From assembly GCA_025966315.1 (NCBI GenBank), contig JAOPUZ010000014.1, forward strand, positions 1-43,699: 43,699 nucleotides of DNA, written 5' to 3'. The notes beneath the pieces were generated by a model. That model searched no databases, was not told the DNA's origin, and saw only the letters and a list, made by a program, of their open reading frames with translations. The stretch's first letter is position 1. Every line of letters starts with the position of its first letter. Below, piece by piece: positions 7,872 through 15,966 of the stretch. Both the position numbers and the translations under genes were made by a program. Origin of the DNA: Frankiales bacterium (lineage in GTDB: Bacteria > Actinomycetota > Actinomycetes > Mycobacteriales > Jatrophihabitantaceae).

Positions 7872-8498
7872 TCAGCGATCCGCAGCGTGTCTATGCACGT
7901 TGACGACGTACCCGCCGTCGTCGAAAGGATGGCGTTGCCAGGTCGAATATCGCTGGACAAGCGCGAGACCGACCGCGGCGCAGGCGGCGTCGAACTCGGT
8001 AAGGGACAGGGCCGGGCACCTAGTCGGCAGGTGGTCGGCGTCCAGGCCGAAGCCGGTGACCAGATGCCCGGCGGGTGCCAGTGCGTTGGTCAGGTTGGCG
8101 AGCGTAGCGGCGAGGCTCGACTCGGCCAGTAGCGGAATCACGTTGCCGGCACTGACGATCAGCCCGAAGCTTCCAGGCAGGAATCTTAGTTGGCTCAGGT
8201 CACCCGCTCGCCAGTCCAGCGCTGGTGCGGACGCCCGGGCCACCGCGAGCATCGATGGATCGAGATCTACGCCGACGCAGTCGTAACCGAGTTCGCTCAG
8301 TCGGATCGCTACCCGTCCGGTCCCGCAACCAGCGTCCAGCACGGGTCGGGGTGGAACGAGTGGATCGCTTGACTCAAGCAAGGTCGAGCAGAAGTGGGCC
8401 TCGCCGTGCATGTCGTGGCCGGCGGCCGCCAGCCGCGCGAACCGCTCGGCGTACGCAGCACCGGAGACATTGCCGGTGAGGTCTGACCAGCGGCTCAC
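7872..8498 (-). CDS. SAM-dependent class I methyltransferase
   Basis: The 208-residue protein has a Rossmann-type methyltransferase core. Motif I is VLDAGCGTGRVAIRL, the acidic end of strand 2 is CVGVDLDPSMLAVAR, and the following segment LDWRAGDLSQL fits motif III. LIVSAGNVIPLL occupies the motif IV position. The substrate is not evident; small-molecule methylation is the default for this size. The GTG start at 8498 is preceded by GGAG seven bases upstream. It lies between the DUF6319-like gene and two small paralogous genes on the same strand, and may be co-transcribed with them. Confidence 0.87.
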   Translation of the reverse strand: MSRWSDLTGNVSGAAYAERFARLAAAGHDMHGEAHFCSTLLESSDPLVPPRPVLDAGCGTGRVAIRLSELGYDCVGVDLDPSMLAVARASAPALDWRAGDLSQLRFLPGSFGLIVSAGNVIPLLAESSLAATLANLTNALAPAGHLVTGFGLDADHLPTRCPALSLTEFDAACAAVGLALVQRYSTWQRHPFDDGGYVVNVHRHAADR

Positions 8499-8585
8499 GG
8501 GCTCGCTCCGATTCTTTCGAAGGAGCTTCCGAGGCTAGCCGAGCAGAGCAAGGGTCAGCTCTGAAGTGTCACGTTCAAGGGATCG

Positions 8586-8768
8586 TCAGGGATGCGTGGT
8601 GAGGTGCCGGACGAGGGCCTCGTGCAGGCGCTCGCTGGCGGCCATCACCCAGGCATCGACGCCGCTCTGGCGGGCGATGTGCAGGGCTACTTCTGCTTCG
8701 TACAGCCGGCGGGACGAGTCGGCCGCCGGCGTTTCCGCCACGGGTCGGGGTTCAGTGCTCTGACTCAT
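8586..8768 (-). CDS. Small conserved protein, paralogue of the gene at 8859-9047
   Basis: The 60-residue protein has a short variable N-terminus and a conserved core SSRRLYEAEVALHIARQSGVDAWVMAASERLHEALV. The core is nearly identical to that of its upstream neighbour, with differences mostly conservative. It looks like two short amphipathic helices. The start ATG at 8768 follows AAGGAGG, an excellent ribosome-binding site, so it is a real gene despite its size. I know similar short proteins in actinomycetes only as hypothetical; no function can be assigned. Confidence 0.8.
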   Translation of the reverse strand: MSQSTEPRPVAETPAADSSRRLYEAEVALHIARQSGVDAWVMAASERLHEALVRHLTTHP

Positions 8769-8858
8769 CGTGACCTCCTTGGCCGACGGTGGTGATTCGA
8801 GACCCGAGCTGATCCGGATGCCGGTGGGCGTCCAGCTGGCCGGGCGTATCGGGCAAGA

Positions 8859-9047
8859 TCAGGAGGCGACGGCAGTCTCGCCGAAGTGGCTGACGAGTGC
8901 CTCGTGCAACCGGTTGCTGGCGGCCTGGATCCAGGGGTCCACACCAGTCTGGCGAGCGATGTGCAGGGCGACCTCGGCGTCGTACAGGCGCCGAGCCGAG
9001 TCTGCTTCTGCTGCGAAACGTCCACCGAAAACGGTTTTCACGATCAT
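8859..9047 (-). CDS. Small conserved protein, paralogue of the gene at 8586-8768
   Basis: The 62-residue protein carries the core SARRLYDAEVALHIARQTGVDPWIQAASNRLHEALV, shared with the next gene downstream. The start ATG at 9047 follows AAGAAGG. The first twelve residues (MIVKTVFGGRFA) and the C-terminus differ between the copies, while the central 36 residues are held. This is a tandem duplication under constraint on the core. An AT-rich stretch upstream (9070-9115) is the likely promoter region. Confidence 0.8.
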   Translation of the reverse strand: MIVKTVFGGRFAAEADSARRLYDAEVALHIARQTGVDPWIQAASNRLHEALVSHFGETAVAS

Positions 9048-9178
9048 GATGACCTTCTTGGTGAGTAGGTTGCCTGGAATTTTTCGTCTCTCTTTACTAA
9101 CGGCAACTTAACACTCACTCTGCGCTGATTGTGTTCTGGAACACCTCTGATTTTCCTCAAACCGTGGCCAATGAGACA

Positions 9179-9217
9179 GGATGCGGCCGGACGGTCAATG
9201 ACCACCCGGCCGCATCC
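9179..9217. terminator. Strong hairpin downstream of the CocE-type hydrolase gene
   Basis: GGATGCGGCCGG (9179-9190) and CCGGCCGCATCC (9206-9217) form a perfect 12-bp stem. Its loop contains a smaller inverted repeat (GGTC/GACC). It lies 15 bp after the stop codon of the minus-strand gene at 9232. There is no long T-run, so termination may rely on the stem alone. Confidence 0.75.
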
Positions 9218-9231
9218 GGACTAGTTGAACG

Positions 9232-10962
9232 TCAGCGATCGATGATCGGCAGCACCAACCGGGACGGGTGCAGCGGGTCGTGCAGGATCCGGTTAACCGC
9301 CGGCACGAAATCGGCCGCACTCTCATCCGCGATCACGCCGCCAGTGTTGGAGTTGCGGTCGAATCGCGGGAAGTTACTGCTGGACACCTCCAGCCGGATC
9401 CGGTGCCCGGCGGCAAACACGTTCGCGGTCGCCCACAGGTCGATGGTCAGTTCGTAGACCTGGCCGGGTTCCATCAGCTCGGCCTGCTCGACCGAATTGC
9501 GGTACCGCGCCCGCAGGATGCCCTCGGTGAGGATCACCGCGCGGCCGTCCGGGAACACGTCGACCAGCGCGCCGGTGAAGTCGGTGTCGACCGCCGACGA
9601 CGTCACGTGCAGGATCAGCGAAACCGGGCCGGTCACTTCGGTGTCGTGCTCGAGCACCGGCGTGCTGAAGCACAGCACGTCTGCTCGGGTCTCCAGCTCG
9701 CTGCGGTCCCGCGGGCCGGAGTTGGCGCCCATGGTGAGGCCGGGCAGGAAGGTCTGGCCGCCGACGGTGGGAACCGGGTGATGCGGGTCGTACAGGTACA
9801 CGTCGGCCCGCTGCTCACCCGGTGCCTCGGTCGACAACGAGCCATCGCCGGCCGAGCTGTTGGCGTTGCCGCCGCTGTGCAGGTAGTACGGCGTGAATTT
9901 GGTATCCGGCAACGGCCAGTCGGCCTCGTCCCGCCACACGTTGGCGCCCATCACGAACAGTTTCACCGGCGGCTCGTCGTCCAGCCCGTTCTGGATCCCG
10001 CGGACGTGCCGGTCGTAGAAGCGGATCTGCATGCCGGTCGTATCGAGCACCATCCCGTTGGCCATCAGGCCGAAGGACCGCCACGGATAGTCGCTGCCGG
10101 ATACGCCGTGCGCCCACGGCCCGATGACCAGCCGGGGCTTGCGCGCCGCCTCGGAGCCGCCGCGGGTCTTCATGCCGACGTAGTTCTTCAGCGTGCCGTT
10201 CAGGAACAGGTCGTACCAGCCACCGATGTTCAGCGTCGGAATGCTGACCTGCTCGTAGCGTTCCCGCGGTGCCGTCGATTTCCAGAACTCGTCGTCGGTC
10301 GGATGAGCGACCCAGTCGGCGTAGTAAGGCGCGATCTTGGAAAGCACCTCGATGTCGGAGATCGGAGTGTGCTTGAAAAGCTCATGGATGTTGTCCGTGG
10401 CCGACACCAGCGCGCCGAACGCCTCCGGGCCGAGCGTGCCCTCCGCGATGGCCCGACCGGCCGCCGCGAGGGCGAGGTTGCCGACAGTCCAGGTCAGGAT
10501 GAACCCGAGCTCGAACGCACCGCCCTGGTACGTCCAACCCTCGTAGTAACTGTCCGAGGTGATGTTCGCGGCGATCGCCTTCAGCGCCGGTGCGTCGCCG
10601 GCAGCCAGCATCCATTGGGTGGCACCGAAATAGGACGCCCCGGCCATCACGACCTGCCCGTCGGACCAGCTCTGCTCGGCGATCCAGCGCAGCGTGTCCT
10701 CGCCGTCGGCGCGCTCGTCGAAGAACGGGTTGAACACCCCGCCGGACGTGAAACGCCCGCGGGTGTCCTGCACGACGACCACGTAGCCGGCGGTTAAATA
10801 CTTGCCGACATCGGAGGACGCAACGCTCATCTCCTTGTCGTACGGAAGCCGCAGCAGCACTGTGGGACGGGCGTCTTCGGCCTCGGTGCGGAAGACGTCG
10901 GTGCCGAGTTCGACCCCGTCGCGCATCGGGACCATGACGGTTTTACTTACCCTGATTTCCAT
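9232..10962 (-). CDS. CocE/NonD family alpha/beta hydrolase (X-Pro dipeptidyl-peptidase-like)
   Basis: The 576-residue protein hydrolyses an ester or peptide bond with a Ser-Asp-His triad. Ser110 lies in MAGASYFGATQW, Asp251 in IGGWYDLFLNG, and His285 in IGPWAHGVSG; spacing and context match cocaine esterase (Ser117, Asp259, His287). The N-terminal third is the hydrolase core, the middle a helical lid, and the C-terminal third a jelly-roll domain (for example the HRIRLEVSSSNFPRFDRN segment near the end). There is no signal peptide, so it is probably cytoplasmic. It is divergent from the nuclease gene at 11124 across 161 bp. The physiological substrate is unknown; acylase or ester hydrolase are the main options. 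Confidence 0.9.
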   Translation of the reverse strand: MEIRVSKTVMVPMRDGVELGTDVFRTEAEDARPTVLLRLPYDKEMSVASSDVGKYLTAGYVVVVQDTRGRFTSGGVFNPFFDERADGEDTLRWIAEQSWSDGQVVMAGASYFGATQWMLAAGDAPALKAIAANITSDSYYEGWTYQGGAFELGFILTWTVGNLALAAAGRAIAEGTLGPEAFGALVSATDNIHELFKHTPISDIEVLSKIAPYYADWVAHPTDDEFWKSTAPRERYEQVSIPTLNIGGWYDLFLNGTLKNYVGMKTRGGSEAARKPRLVIGPWAHGVSGSDYPWRSFGLMANGMVLDTTGMQIRFYDRHVRGIQNGLDDEPPVKLFVMGANVWRDEADWPLPDTKFTPYYLHSGGNANSSAGDGSLSTEAPGEQRADVYLYDPHHPVPTVGGQTFLPGLTMGANSGPRDRSELETRADVLCFSTPVLEHDTEVTGPVSLILHVTSSAVDTDFTGALVDVFPDGRAVILTEGILRARYRNSVEQAELMEPGQVYELTIDLWATANVFAAGHRIRLEVSSSNFPRFDRNSNTGGVIADESAADFVPAVNRILHDPLHPSRLVLPIIDR

Positions 10963-11123
10963 ACCGCAGGCTTAGCAAGGCGCGGTTTCACTGTCAACGA
11001 AACGGTTGCGACGAACCCCTTTTTAACCGGTAAGGCACCCGTTATGGTCGAGATCGTCACCACCCGGTCATCCCGCGTCGTCATGATCCGCTCGTCTCAT
11101 CGGTCGTCCTCATCGGAGTTCTG

Positions 11124-13937
11124 ATGCCTGTTCGCTCGATCAAAGCCAGTCTCGCCGCGGTATCCGTGGCCTTGCTTGGTGCCGCCGCCCTCGCCGTCGC
11201 ACCGCAAGCGGTCGCCGTCCAGACCTCGTCCGATGTCGTGATCAGTGAGGTGTACGGCGGCGGCGGGAACAGTGGTGCGCCGTTCAGTAACGACTTCATC
11301 GAGCTCGTCAATCACGGCACCGCGCCGGTGAGCGTGGCCGGTTGGTCGGTGCAGTACGCCGCCGCGGCCGGGACGTCCTGGACGAACAAGACCACGCTGA
11401 CCGGCTCGATCGCGGCCGGTGGCTTCTACCTGGTCGCCGAGAGCGCCGGAGCCACTCCGAGCACGGCGCTGCCCGCGCCGGACGCGACGGGCACGATTGC
11501 CCTGGCCGCGGGCGCCGGCAAGGTAGCGCTGGTCAGCGACGACACGAACCTCGCCTGCGGTTCGACCTGTTCGACCGCGGCCGATGTGATCGACTTCGTG
11601 GGTTACGGCGCGGCCAGTGACAGCGCCGGCGGCCACCCGGCTCCCGCCCTGGGGAACGCGACGTCGGATCAACGCACGCTCACGCCGTACCGCAACACCG
11701 GTGACAATGCCGCCGACTTCACGGCCGGCGCGCCCACGCCCAGTTCGTCCACGGGCAGCGCGGGTGGTGGCGGTGGTGGTGGTACGGGTGGCGTTGATTG
11801 CTCGGTGACGCCGCTGCCCGACGCCTGCGTGCCGGGCACCCAGACCATTCAGGACGTGCAGGGCGCGGGCTTCATCTCGCCGTTGAAAGGCGAAACCGTC
11901 ACCAAGGTTGCCGGCATCGTGACCGCCGTACGGTCGGTGGGATCCAGCCAGGGCTTCTGGTTCCAGCAGTCCACGCCGGACGCCAGCCGCGCGAACTCCT
12001 CGTCCGGGCTGTTCGTGTTCACCAAGAGTCCCACGGTTAAGCCCGGCGATTCGGTCCTGGTCACCGGCAAGGTGTCGGACTTCTATCCGCTCTCATCGGG
12101 GGAAACGCTGGCGACCACGTCCAGCCTGTCGACCACCGAGCTGGCGCCGAGCACGATCACCACGGTCAGCACGGGAAATTCCGTGCCTGCGCCGCTGGTG
12201 CTCGGCCCGGCTACCGTGCCCGAAACGTTCGCGGCCAGCTCGTCGACGGGCAACATCGAGGACATCAACCCGGTGGTGCCGTCCCGCTCCGCGCAAGAGT
12301 TCTTCGAGGCGCATGAGGGGATGCTCGTCGAGGTCGACAATGCGCGGGTCGTGGGGCCGGGAAAGCCGCAGTTCGGTGAGATCTACGTGACCACCAAGCC
12401 CACTCAGCAGGCCACGCCGCGCGGTGGCACTTATATCGCCGGGTACGAGGCAGTTCCCTCGGGCCGGTTGCTCGTGACCGCCAATTCCGGATCCGTGCCG
12501 GCCGCCAACGTGGGCGACGAGCTGACCGGCGCGACGGTTGGGCCGGTGGACTATTCGACCTTCGGTGGGTACGACATCGCGGCCAGCCTGATCGGCACGT
12601 ACCAGGACAATCACTTGGCCACCACGGTGGCCACGCCTCAGCAGAGCGACCAACTCGCCGTCGCGACCTACAACGTGGAAAACCTGGCCCCGGCTGATCC
12701 GGCCAGCAAGTACGCGCGGCTCGGGGCCGGGGTGGTCGACAACCTGAAATCGCCCGACGTGATTTCGGTGGAGGAGATCCAGGACAACGACGGAGCCACC
12801 GACGACGGAGTCGTTGCCGCTGATGTCACCCTCACCAAGTTGATCGCGGCCATCACCGCCGCCGGCGGCCCGGCCTACCAGTCGGCCGAGATCGACCCGG
12901 TCAACGATCAGGACGGCGGCGAGCCGGGCGGCAATATCCGGGTGGTCTTCTTGTACAACCCAAGCCGGGTGTCGTTCGTCAGCAAGCCCGGTGGCGACTC
13001 GACGTCGGCGGTGGCGGTGACCAAGGCGGCGGACGGCACGCCGGAGCTGTCGAGCTCGCCGGGACGGGTGGATCCGACGAACACGGCCTGGACGGACAGT
13101 CGCAAACCGCTGGCTGGTGAGTTCGTCTTCGCCGGCAAGAAGGTGATCGTGGTGGCCAATCACTTCGATTCCAAGGGCGGCGACCAGAATTCCGACGGGC
13201 GCTTCCAGCCGCCGAAGCGGAGCTCGGAGATCCAGCGCAACCAGCAGGCGACGGTGCTCAACGGTTTCGTCAAGCAGGTGCTGGCCGTCGACCCGCGGGC
13301 CAACATCGTGCTGGCCGGTGACTTCAACGACTATCAGTTCTCAGCTCCCATCACCCGGCTCACCGACAACGGCACGACATTGACCGATCTGATCAACACG
13401 CTGCCGGTCAACCAGCGATACACCTACAACTTCAACGGAATCTCGCAGGTGCTGGACCACATCTTCGTGTCGAAGCCGCTGTCCGCCGCTGGGCCGAACG
13501 CGGTCCAGTACGACGTGATCCACCTGAATTCGGAGTTCTCCGACCAGGTCAGCGACCACGATCCGCAGGTGGTGCGGATCCGGCCGGTGCCGCATCTCGT
13601 CCCGCTCGGTGCCGTGTCGGTCACCCCGGCAAAGGTCCGCCGCGGTGGTGCGGTGACGGTGGCCCTGCGTGGCTGGGAGCCCGGCACGCCGCTGGCCGTC
13701 GGTATCGACAGCAAGCCACTGACGTCGGTGACCATCGGGGCGGCTGGAACAGCGTCGGTCAGCCACACGCTGCCGGCCGGTCTGGCGCCGGGCAAGCACG
13801 CGGTAACCGTCACGACCGCCGACGGGCGTAGCGTCTCGACGCCCTTGCAGGTCTGTGTACCGATCCCGGGTCCGCACGCCGCGCCGGCCGAGTGGGTGGA
13901 ATATCTGATCGCCATATCGCGCCACACCGCCTGTTGA
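11124..13937 (+). CDS. Secreted ExeM/NucH-type extracellular nuclease with lamin-tail domain
   Basis: The 937-residue protein has a signal peptide (cleavage predicted after AVA, residue 31). A lamin-tail domain follows (about 36-150, VVISEVYGGGGNSG...DFIELVNHG), then a Gly-rich linker and an OB-like middle region. The endonuclease/exonuclease/phosphatase domain spans about 510-815. Metal and catalytic residues are present: Asn517 in ATYNVENL, Glu in SVEEIQD, Asp733/Asn735 in LAGDFNDY, and His812 in SDHDPQ. A C-terminal Ig-like module of about 90 residues closes the protein, with no sortase signal. It probably degrades extracellular DNA for nutrient use or biofilm turnover. The ATG follows CGGAG. 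Confidence 0.9.
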   Translation: MPVRSIKASLAAVSVALLGAAALAVAPQAVAVQTSSDVVISEVYGGGGNSGAPFSNDFIELVNHGTAPVSVAGWSVQYAAAAGTSWTNKTTLTGSIAAGGFYLVAESAGATPSTALPAPDATGTIALAAGAGKVALVSDDTNLACGSTCSTAADVIDFVGYGAASDSAGGHPAPALGNATSDQRTLTPYRNTGDNAADFTAGAPTPSSSTGSAGGGGGGGTGGVDCSVTPLPDACVPGTQTIQDVQGAGFISPLKGETVTKVAGIVTAVRSVGSSQGFWFQQSTPDASRANSSSGLFVFTKSPTVKPGDSVLVTGKVSDFYPLSSGETLATTSSLSTTELAPSTITTVSTGNSVPAPLVLGPATVPETFAASSSTGNIEDINPVVPSRSAQEFFEAHEGMLVEVDNARVVGPGKPQFGEIYVTTKPTQQATPRGGTYIAGYEAVPSGRLLVTANSGSVPAANVGDELTGATVGPVDYSTFGGYDIAASLIGTYQDNHLATTVATPQQSDQLAVATYNVENLAPADPASKYARLGAGVVDNLKSPDVISVEEIQDNDGATDDGVVAADVTLTKLIAAITAAGGPAYQSAEIDPVNDQDGGEPGGNIRVVFLYNPSRVSFVSKPGGDSTSAVAVTKAADGTPELSSSPGRVDPTNTAWTDSRKPLAGEFVFAGKKVIVVANHFDSKGGDQNSDGRFQPPKRSSEIQRNQQATVLNGFVKQVLAVDPRANIVLAGDFNDYQFSAPITRLTDNGTTLTDLINTLPVNQRYTYNFNGISQVLDHIFVSKPLSAAGPNAVQYDVIHLNSEFSDQVSDHDPQVVRIRPVPHLVPLGAVSVTPAKVRRGGAVTVALRGWEPGTPLAVGIDSKPLTSVTIGAAGTASVSHTLPAGLAPGKHAVTVTTADGRSVSTPLQVCVPIPGPHAAPAEWVEYLIAISRHTAC

Positions 13938-13949
13938 TCTCGACCCTTT

Positions 13950-14005
13950 GCGCGAACGTCCTACGCTCGCGTGGTCATGGCAACGGCTGCGTAGGACTAT
14001 CGCGC
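13950..14005. terminator. Bidirectional terminator between the nuclease and marR-type genes
   Basis: GCGCGAACGTCCTACGC (13950-13966) and GCGTAGGACTATCGCGC (13989-14005) are inverted repeats of 17 bases with two mismatches. The hairpin lies 12 bp after the nuclease stop and overlaps the end of the convergent regulator gene, so it can serve both strands. Confidence 0.75.
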
Positions 14006-14524
14006 GAGCAGCTTTTCGAGAAGGTCGGCTAGTTGGCGTTGTTCCTTGACCGACAGCGAGGCCAGCACCTTGGACTCGGCGACATCGGCGTCGAGGACCG
14101 CGCGCCGGAACAGTTCCCGGCCGCGCCGGGTGAGGCCGACCCGGCTGCGGGTGCGATTGTCCGGATCTTCGCTGCGTTCCAGTAGGCCGCGCTTTTCTAG
14201 CTGATCAAGCCGATGGGTCATGGTCGAGGGGGATACACCGACCATGTCGGCCAGCCGGGACGGCGACGAGCAGCCTCCGATGCCTTGCTGCTGCTCTTGT
14301 AGCGCCAATTCCTGCAGGACGCCCCAATCGCCGCGTTGCAACTCCAGGTCGGCAAGCTGGTCGCGATAGAACTCGTCCAATCGCTTGCTCACTCGGGAGA
14401 GCGCGGTGACCACGCGCTGCACGGTTTCGTTGGCGCCGGCGGCGATGTAGCCGGCGACCGCCGCTTCGTAGTCGACCAGCTCGCCGGTCGGTTCCGGTTC
14501 GGGAATCTCGCGTGACCGCGCCAT
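13997..14524 (-). CDS. MarR-family transcriptional regulator
   Basis: The 175-residue regulator has the winged helix-turn-helix of the MarR family. The recognition region is PSRLADMVGVSPSTMTHRLDQLEKRGLLERSEDPDNRTRSRVGLTRRGREL, with the wing in DPDNRTRSRVGLT. The long N-terminal helix (about 1-60) would make the dimer interface. It is divergent from an MFS transporter gene, the classic layout in which a MarR protein represses its own gene and an exporter until a ligand binds. Palindromes in the shared 92-bp region are candidate operators. The ATG at 14524 is the natural start. Confidence 0.9.
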   Translation of the reverse strand: MARSREIPEPEPTGELVDYEAAVAGYIAAGANETVQRVVTALSRVSKRLDEFYRDQLADLELQRGDWGVLQELALQEQQQGIGGCSSPSRLADMVGVSPSTMTHRLDQLEKRGLLERSEDPDNRTRSRVGLTRRGRELFRRAVLDADVAESKVLASLSVKEQRQLADLLEKLLAR

Positions 14525-14542
14525 GTTGAACAGTGTACTATC

Positions 14543-14570
14543 ATTTCGAAATCAAACATTCGATATCGAA
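14543..14570. promoter_or_regulatory. Candidate MarR operator: two palindromes in the divergent promoter region
   Basis: ATTTCGAAAT (14543-14552) and TTCGATATCGAA (14559-14570) are perfect palindromes sharing the TTCGA core and placed about 17 bp centre to centre. They lie between the marR-type gene and the MFS gene in an AT-rich stretch that stands out from its surroundings. MarR dimers commonly bind such sites. The assignment is inference from position and symmetry. Confidence 0.6.
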
Positions 14571-14616
14571 GATCATCTCGTACGAGTCGATCTACGTTCA
14601 ATATTCAGGAGTTGCT

Positions 14617-15942
14617 GTGCGTACCGCCTTCGGGCGCACTCTCGTCCTGCTGTCCGGCGGAGCTCTGGCCACAGCAGGGTGGGGTGCGGTCTTCCCGTTC
14701 CTTTTTGCCGATATCTCCAACGCCCGCGGACTAGGAGCCGGGGTCGCCGCTGGAACCTTCACTGCTCTTGCGCTCGGCTCGATAGCGGCGGCACCGGCCG
14801 CCGGCTGGTTGGCTGATCGCGCCAATCCAACCGTGGTTGCGGTCGCGGCCCGTATTGGTCTGGCGTTGTTCACCTTGTTGCTGGCCTTCGTCGCTACGCC
14901 GGTGTCGATCTGGCTGGTCGCGGCCGGCTTCGGCGCGGCGCTGGCGCTATCCCAGCCGGCGGTGCAGGTCATCCTGTTGGCCCGGACGCCGGTTGAAAGG
15001 CGGCGAGACATCTTCGCCTGGCAGTTCATTGCCATCAATCTCGGCGCGGCCGGGGGAGCGGCCATCGGTGGTCTGCTGGTCGATCTGTCCAGCCAGGCCG
15101 CGATGCGTCCGGTGTATCTGGTAGCAGTTGTCGCCGAACTGCTCGGCGCGCTGATGGTGGGCGTGGCCGGGCGAGGAGCGCACGCCACCGTGCTGGCGAC
15201 TCAAGGCACCGGCGAGACCGTGGGATATCGGACCATCATGGGGCTGCGGCCGGTGCGCTGGCTGCTCGGAGTCGCGCTGCTGATCACGCTGGCCTGTTAT
15301 GCCCAATACGACGCGGGCCTGCCCGCTTACGTGCTGGATGCGACGTCGGTTAAGCCGGCCGTGTTAGGCGGCGCGGTGGCCATCAACGCGATCCTGGTCG
15401 CGGCGTTGACCGGGCCCGTGGTCGCATACACCCGTCGGCGTAGCGGCCCGTCGCTGTTGGCGATGTGCGCTCTGCTCTGGGTTGGCTGCTGGATTGTGTT
15501 CGGCTTGCCGTTGCTGTTCAGCGGATTCGACAGTGGCTTCGTGATTATCGGTTTCGCCCTGCTCTCATTGGGTGAAACCATGATGGCGCCGATCCTGTCA
15601 CCGTTGGCCGCGGCCTTGGCGCCGGTCGGTGCGGCCGGCCGCACGATGGCGGCGGTCACCGGAGCGACCACGGTGGCCACGGCGATCGGGCCGATCCTGT
15701 CGAGCGTGTTGCTCGGCCTGCACCTGCCGGTTGGCTTCATCGCGATGCAGGTGTTGTTCTGCGTGGCCTCGGCGATGACGGCGATGCGGTTGCGCGGGCT
15801 GATGGCTCGTGGCGACACGGGGTCGACCGGCGCCAAGACCGATTACGCCGTTGACGCCTTCGGTGACGGCGCGAGTGCCGTCGGTCTGACCTTCGCTGAC
15901 GAGTTGCTGACTCCGGCCGGCAGCTCGACGCCCTCGGCTTGA
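14617..15942 (+). CDS. MFS transporter, probable drug or metabolite exporter
   Basis: The 441-residue protein has about twelve hydrophobic segments throughout, as in the major facilitator superfamily. The loop after the second helix, GWLADRANPTVVAVAARIG, fits the family A motif. The frame is open from 14533, but the GTG at 14617 is chosen because AGGAG lies five bases before it. The 28 codons upstream would be translated from the AT-rich operator region and have no transporter character. The divergent MarR regulator suggests induced efflux of a toxic compound. The substrate is unknown. The C-terminal tail is hydrophilic and variable. Confidence 0.85.
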   Translation: MRTAFGRTLVLLSGGALATAGWGAVFPFLFADISNARGLGAGVAAGTFTALALGSIAAAPAAGWLADRANPTVVAVAARIGLALFTLLLAFVATPVSIWLVAAGFGAALALSQPAVQVILLARTPVERRRDIFAWQFIAINLGAAGGAAIGGLLVDLSSQAAMRPVYLVAVVAELLGALMVGVAGRGAHATVLATQGTGETVGYRTIMGLRPVRWLLGVALLITLACYAQYDAGLPAYVLDATSVKPAVLGGAVAINAILVAALTGPVVAYTRRRSGPSLLAMCALLWVGCWIVFGLPLLFSGFDSGFVIIGFALLSLGETMMAPILSPLAAALAPVGAAGRTMAAVTGATTVATAIGPILSSVLLGLHLPVGFIAMQVLFCVASAMTAMRLRGLMARGDTGSTGAKTDYAVDAFGDGASAVGLTFADELLTPAGSSTPSA

Positions 15943-15966
15943 CAGGTGTGCTTCTCGCTACCCAAC

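Noticed and set aside
9268-10797. 509-codon plus-strand frame antisense to the CocE-type hydrolase
   Set aside because: The minus-strand protein has a full Ser-Asp-His triad, and the antisense frame shows shadow-type composition.
14533-14616. N-terminal extension of the MFS transporter
   Set aside because: The 28 codons come from the AT-rich operator region, and the GTG at 14617 has AGGAG at the right distance.
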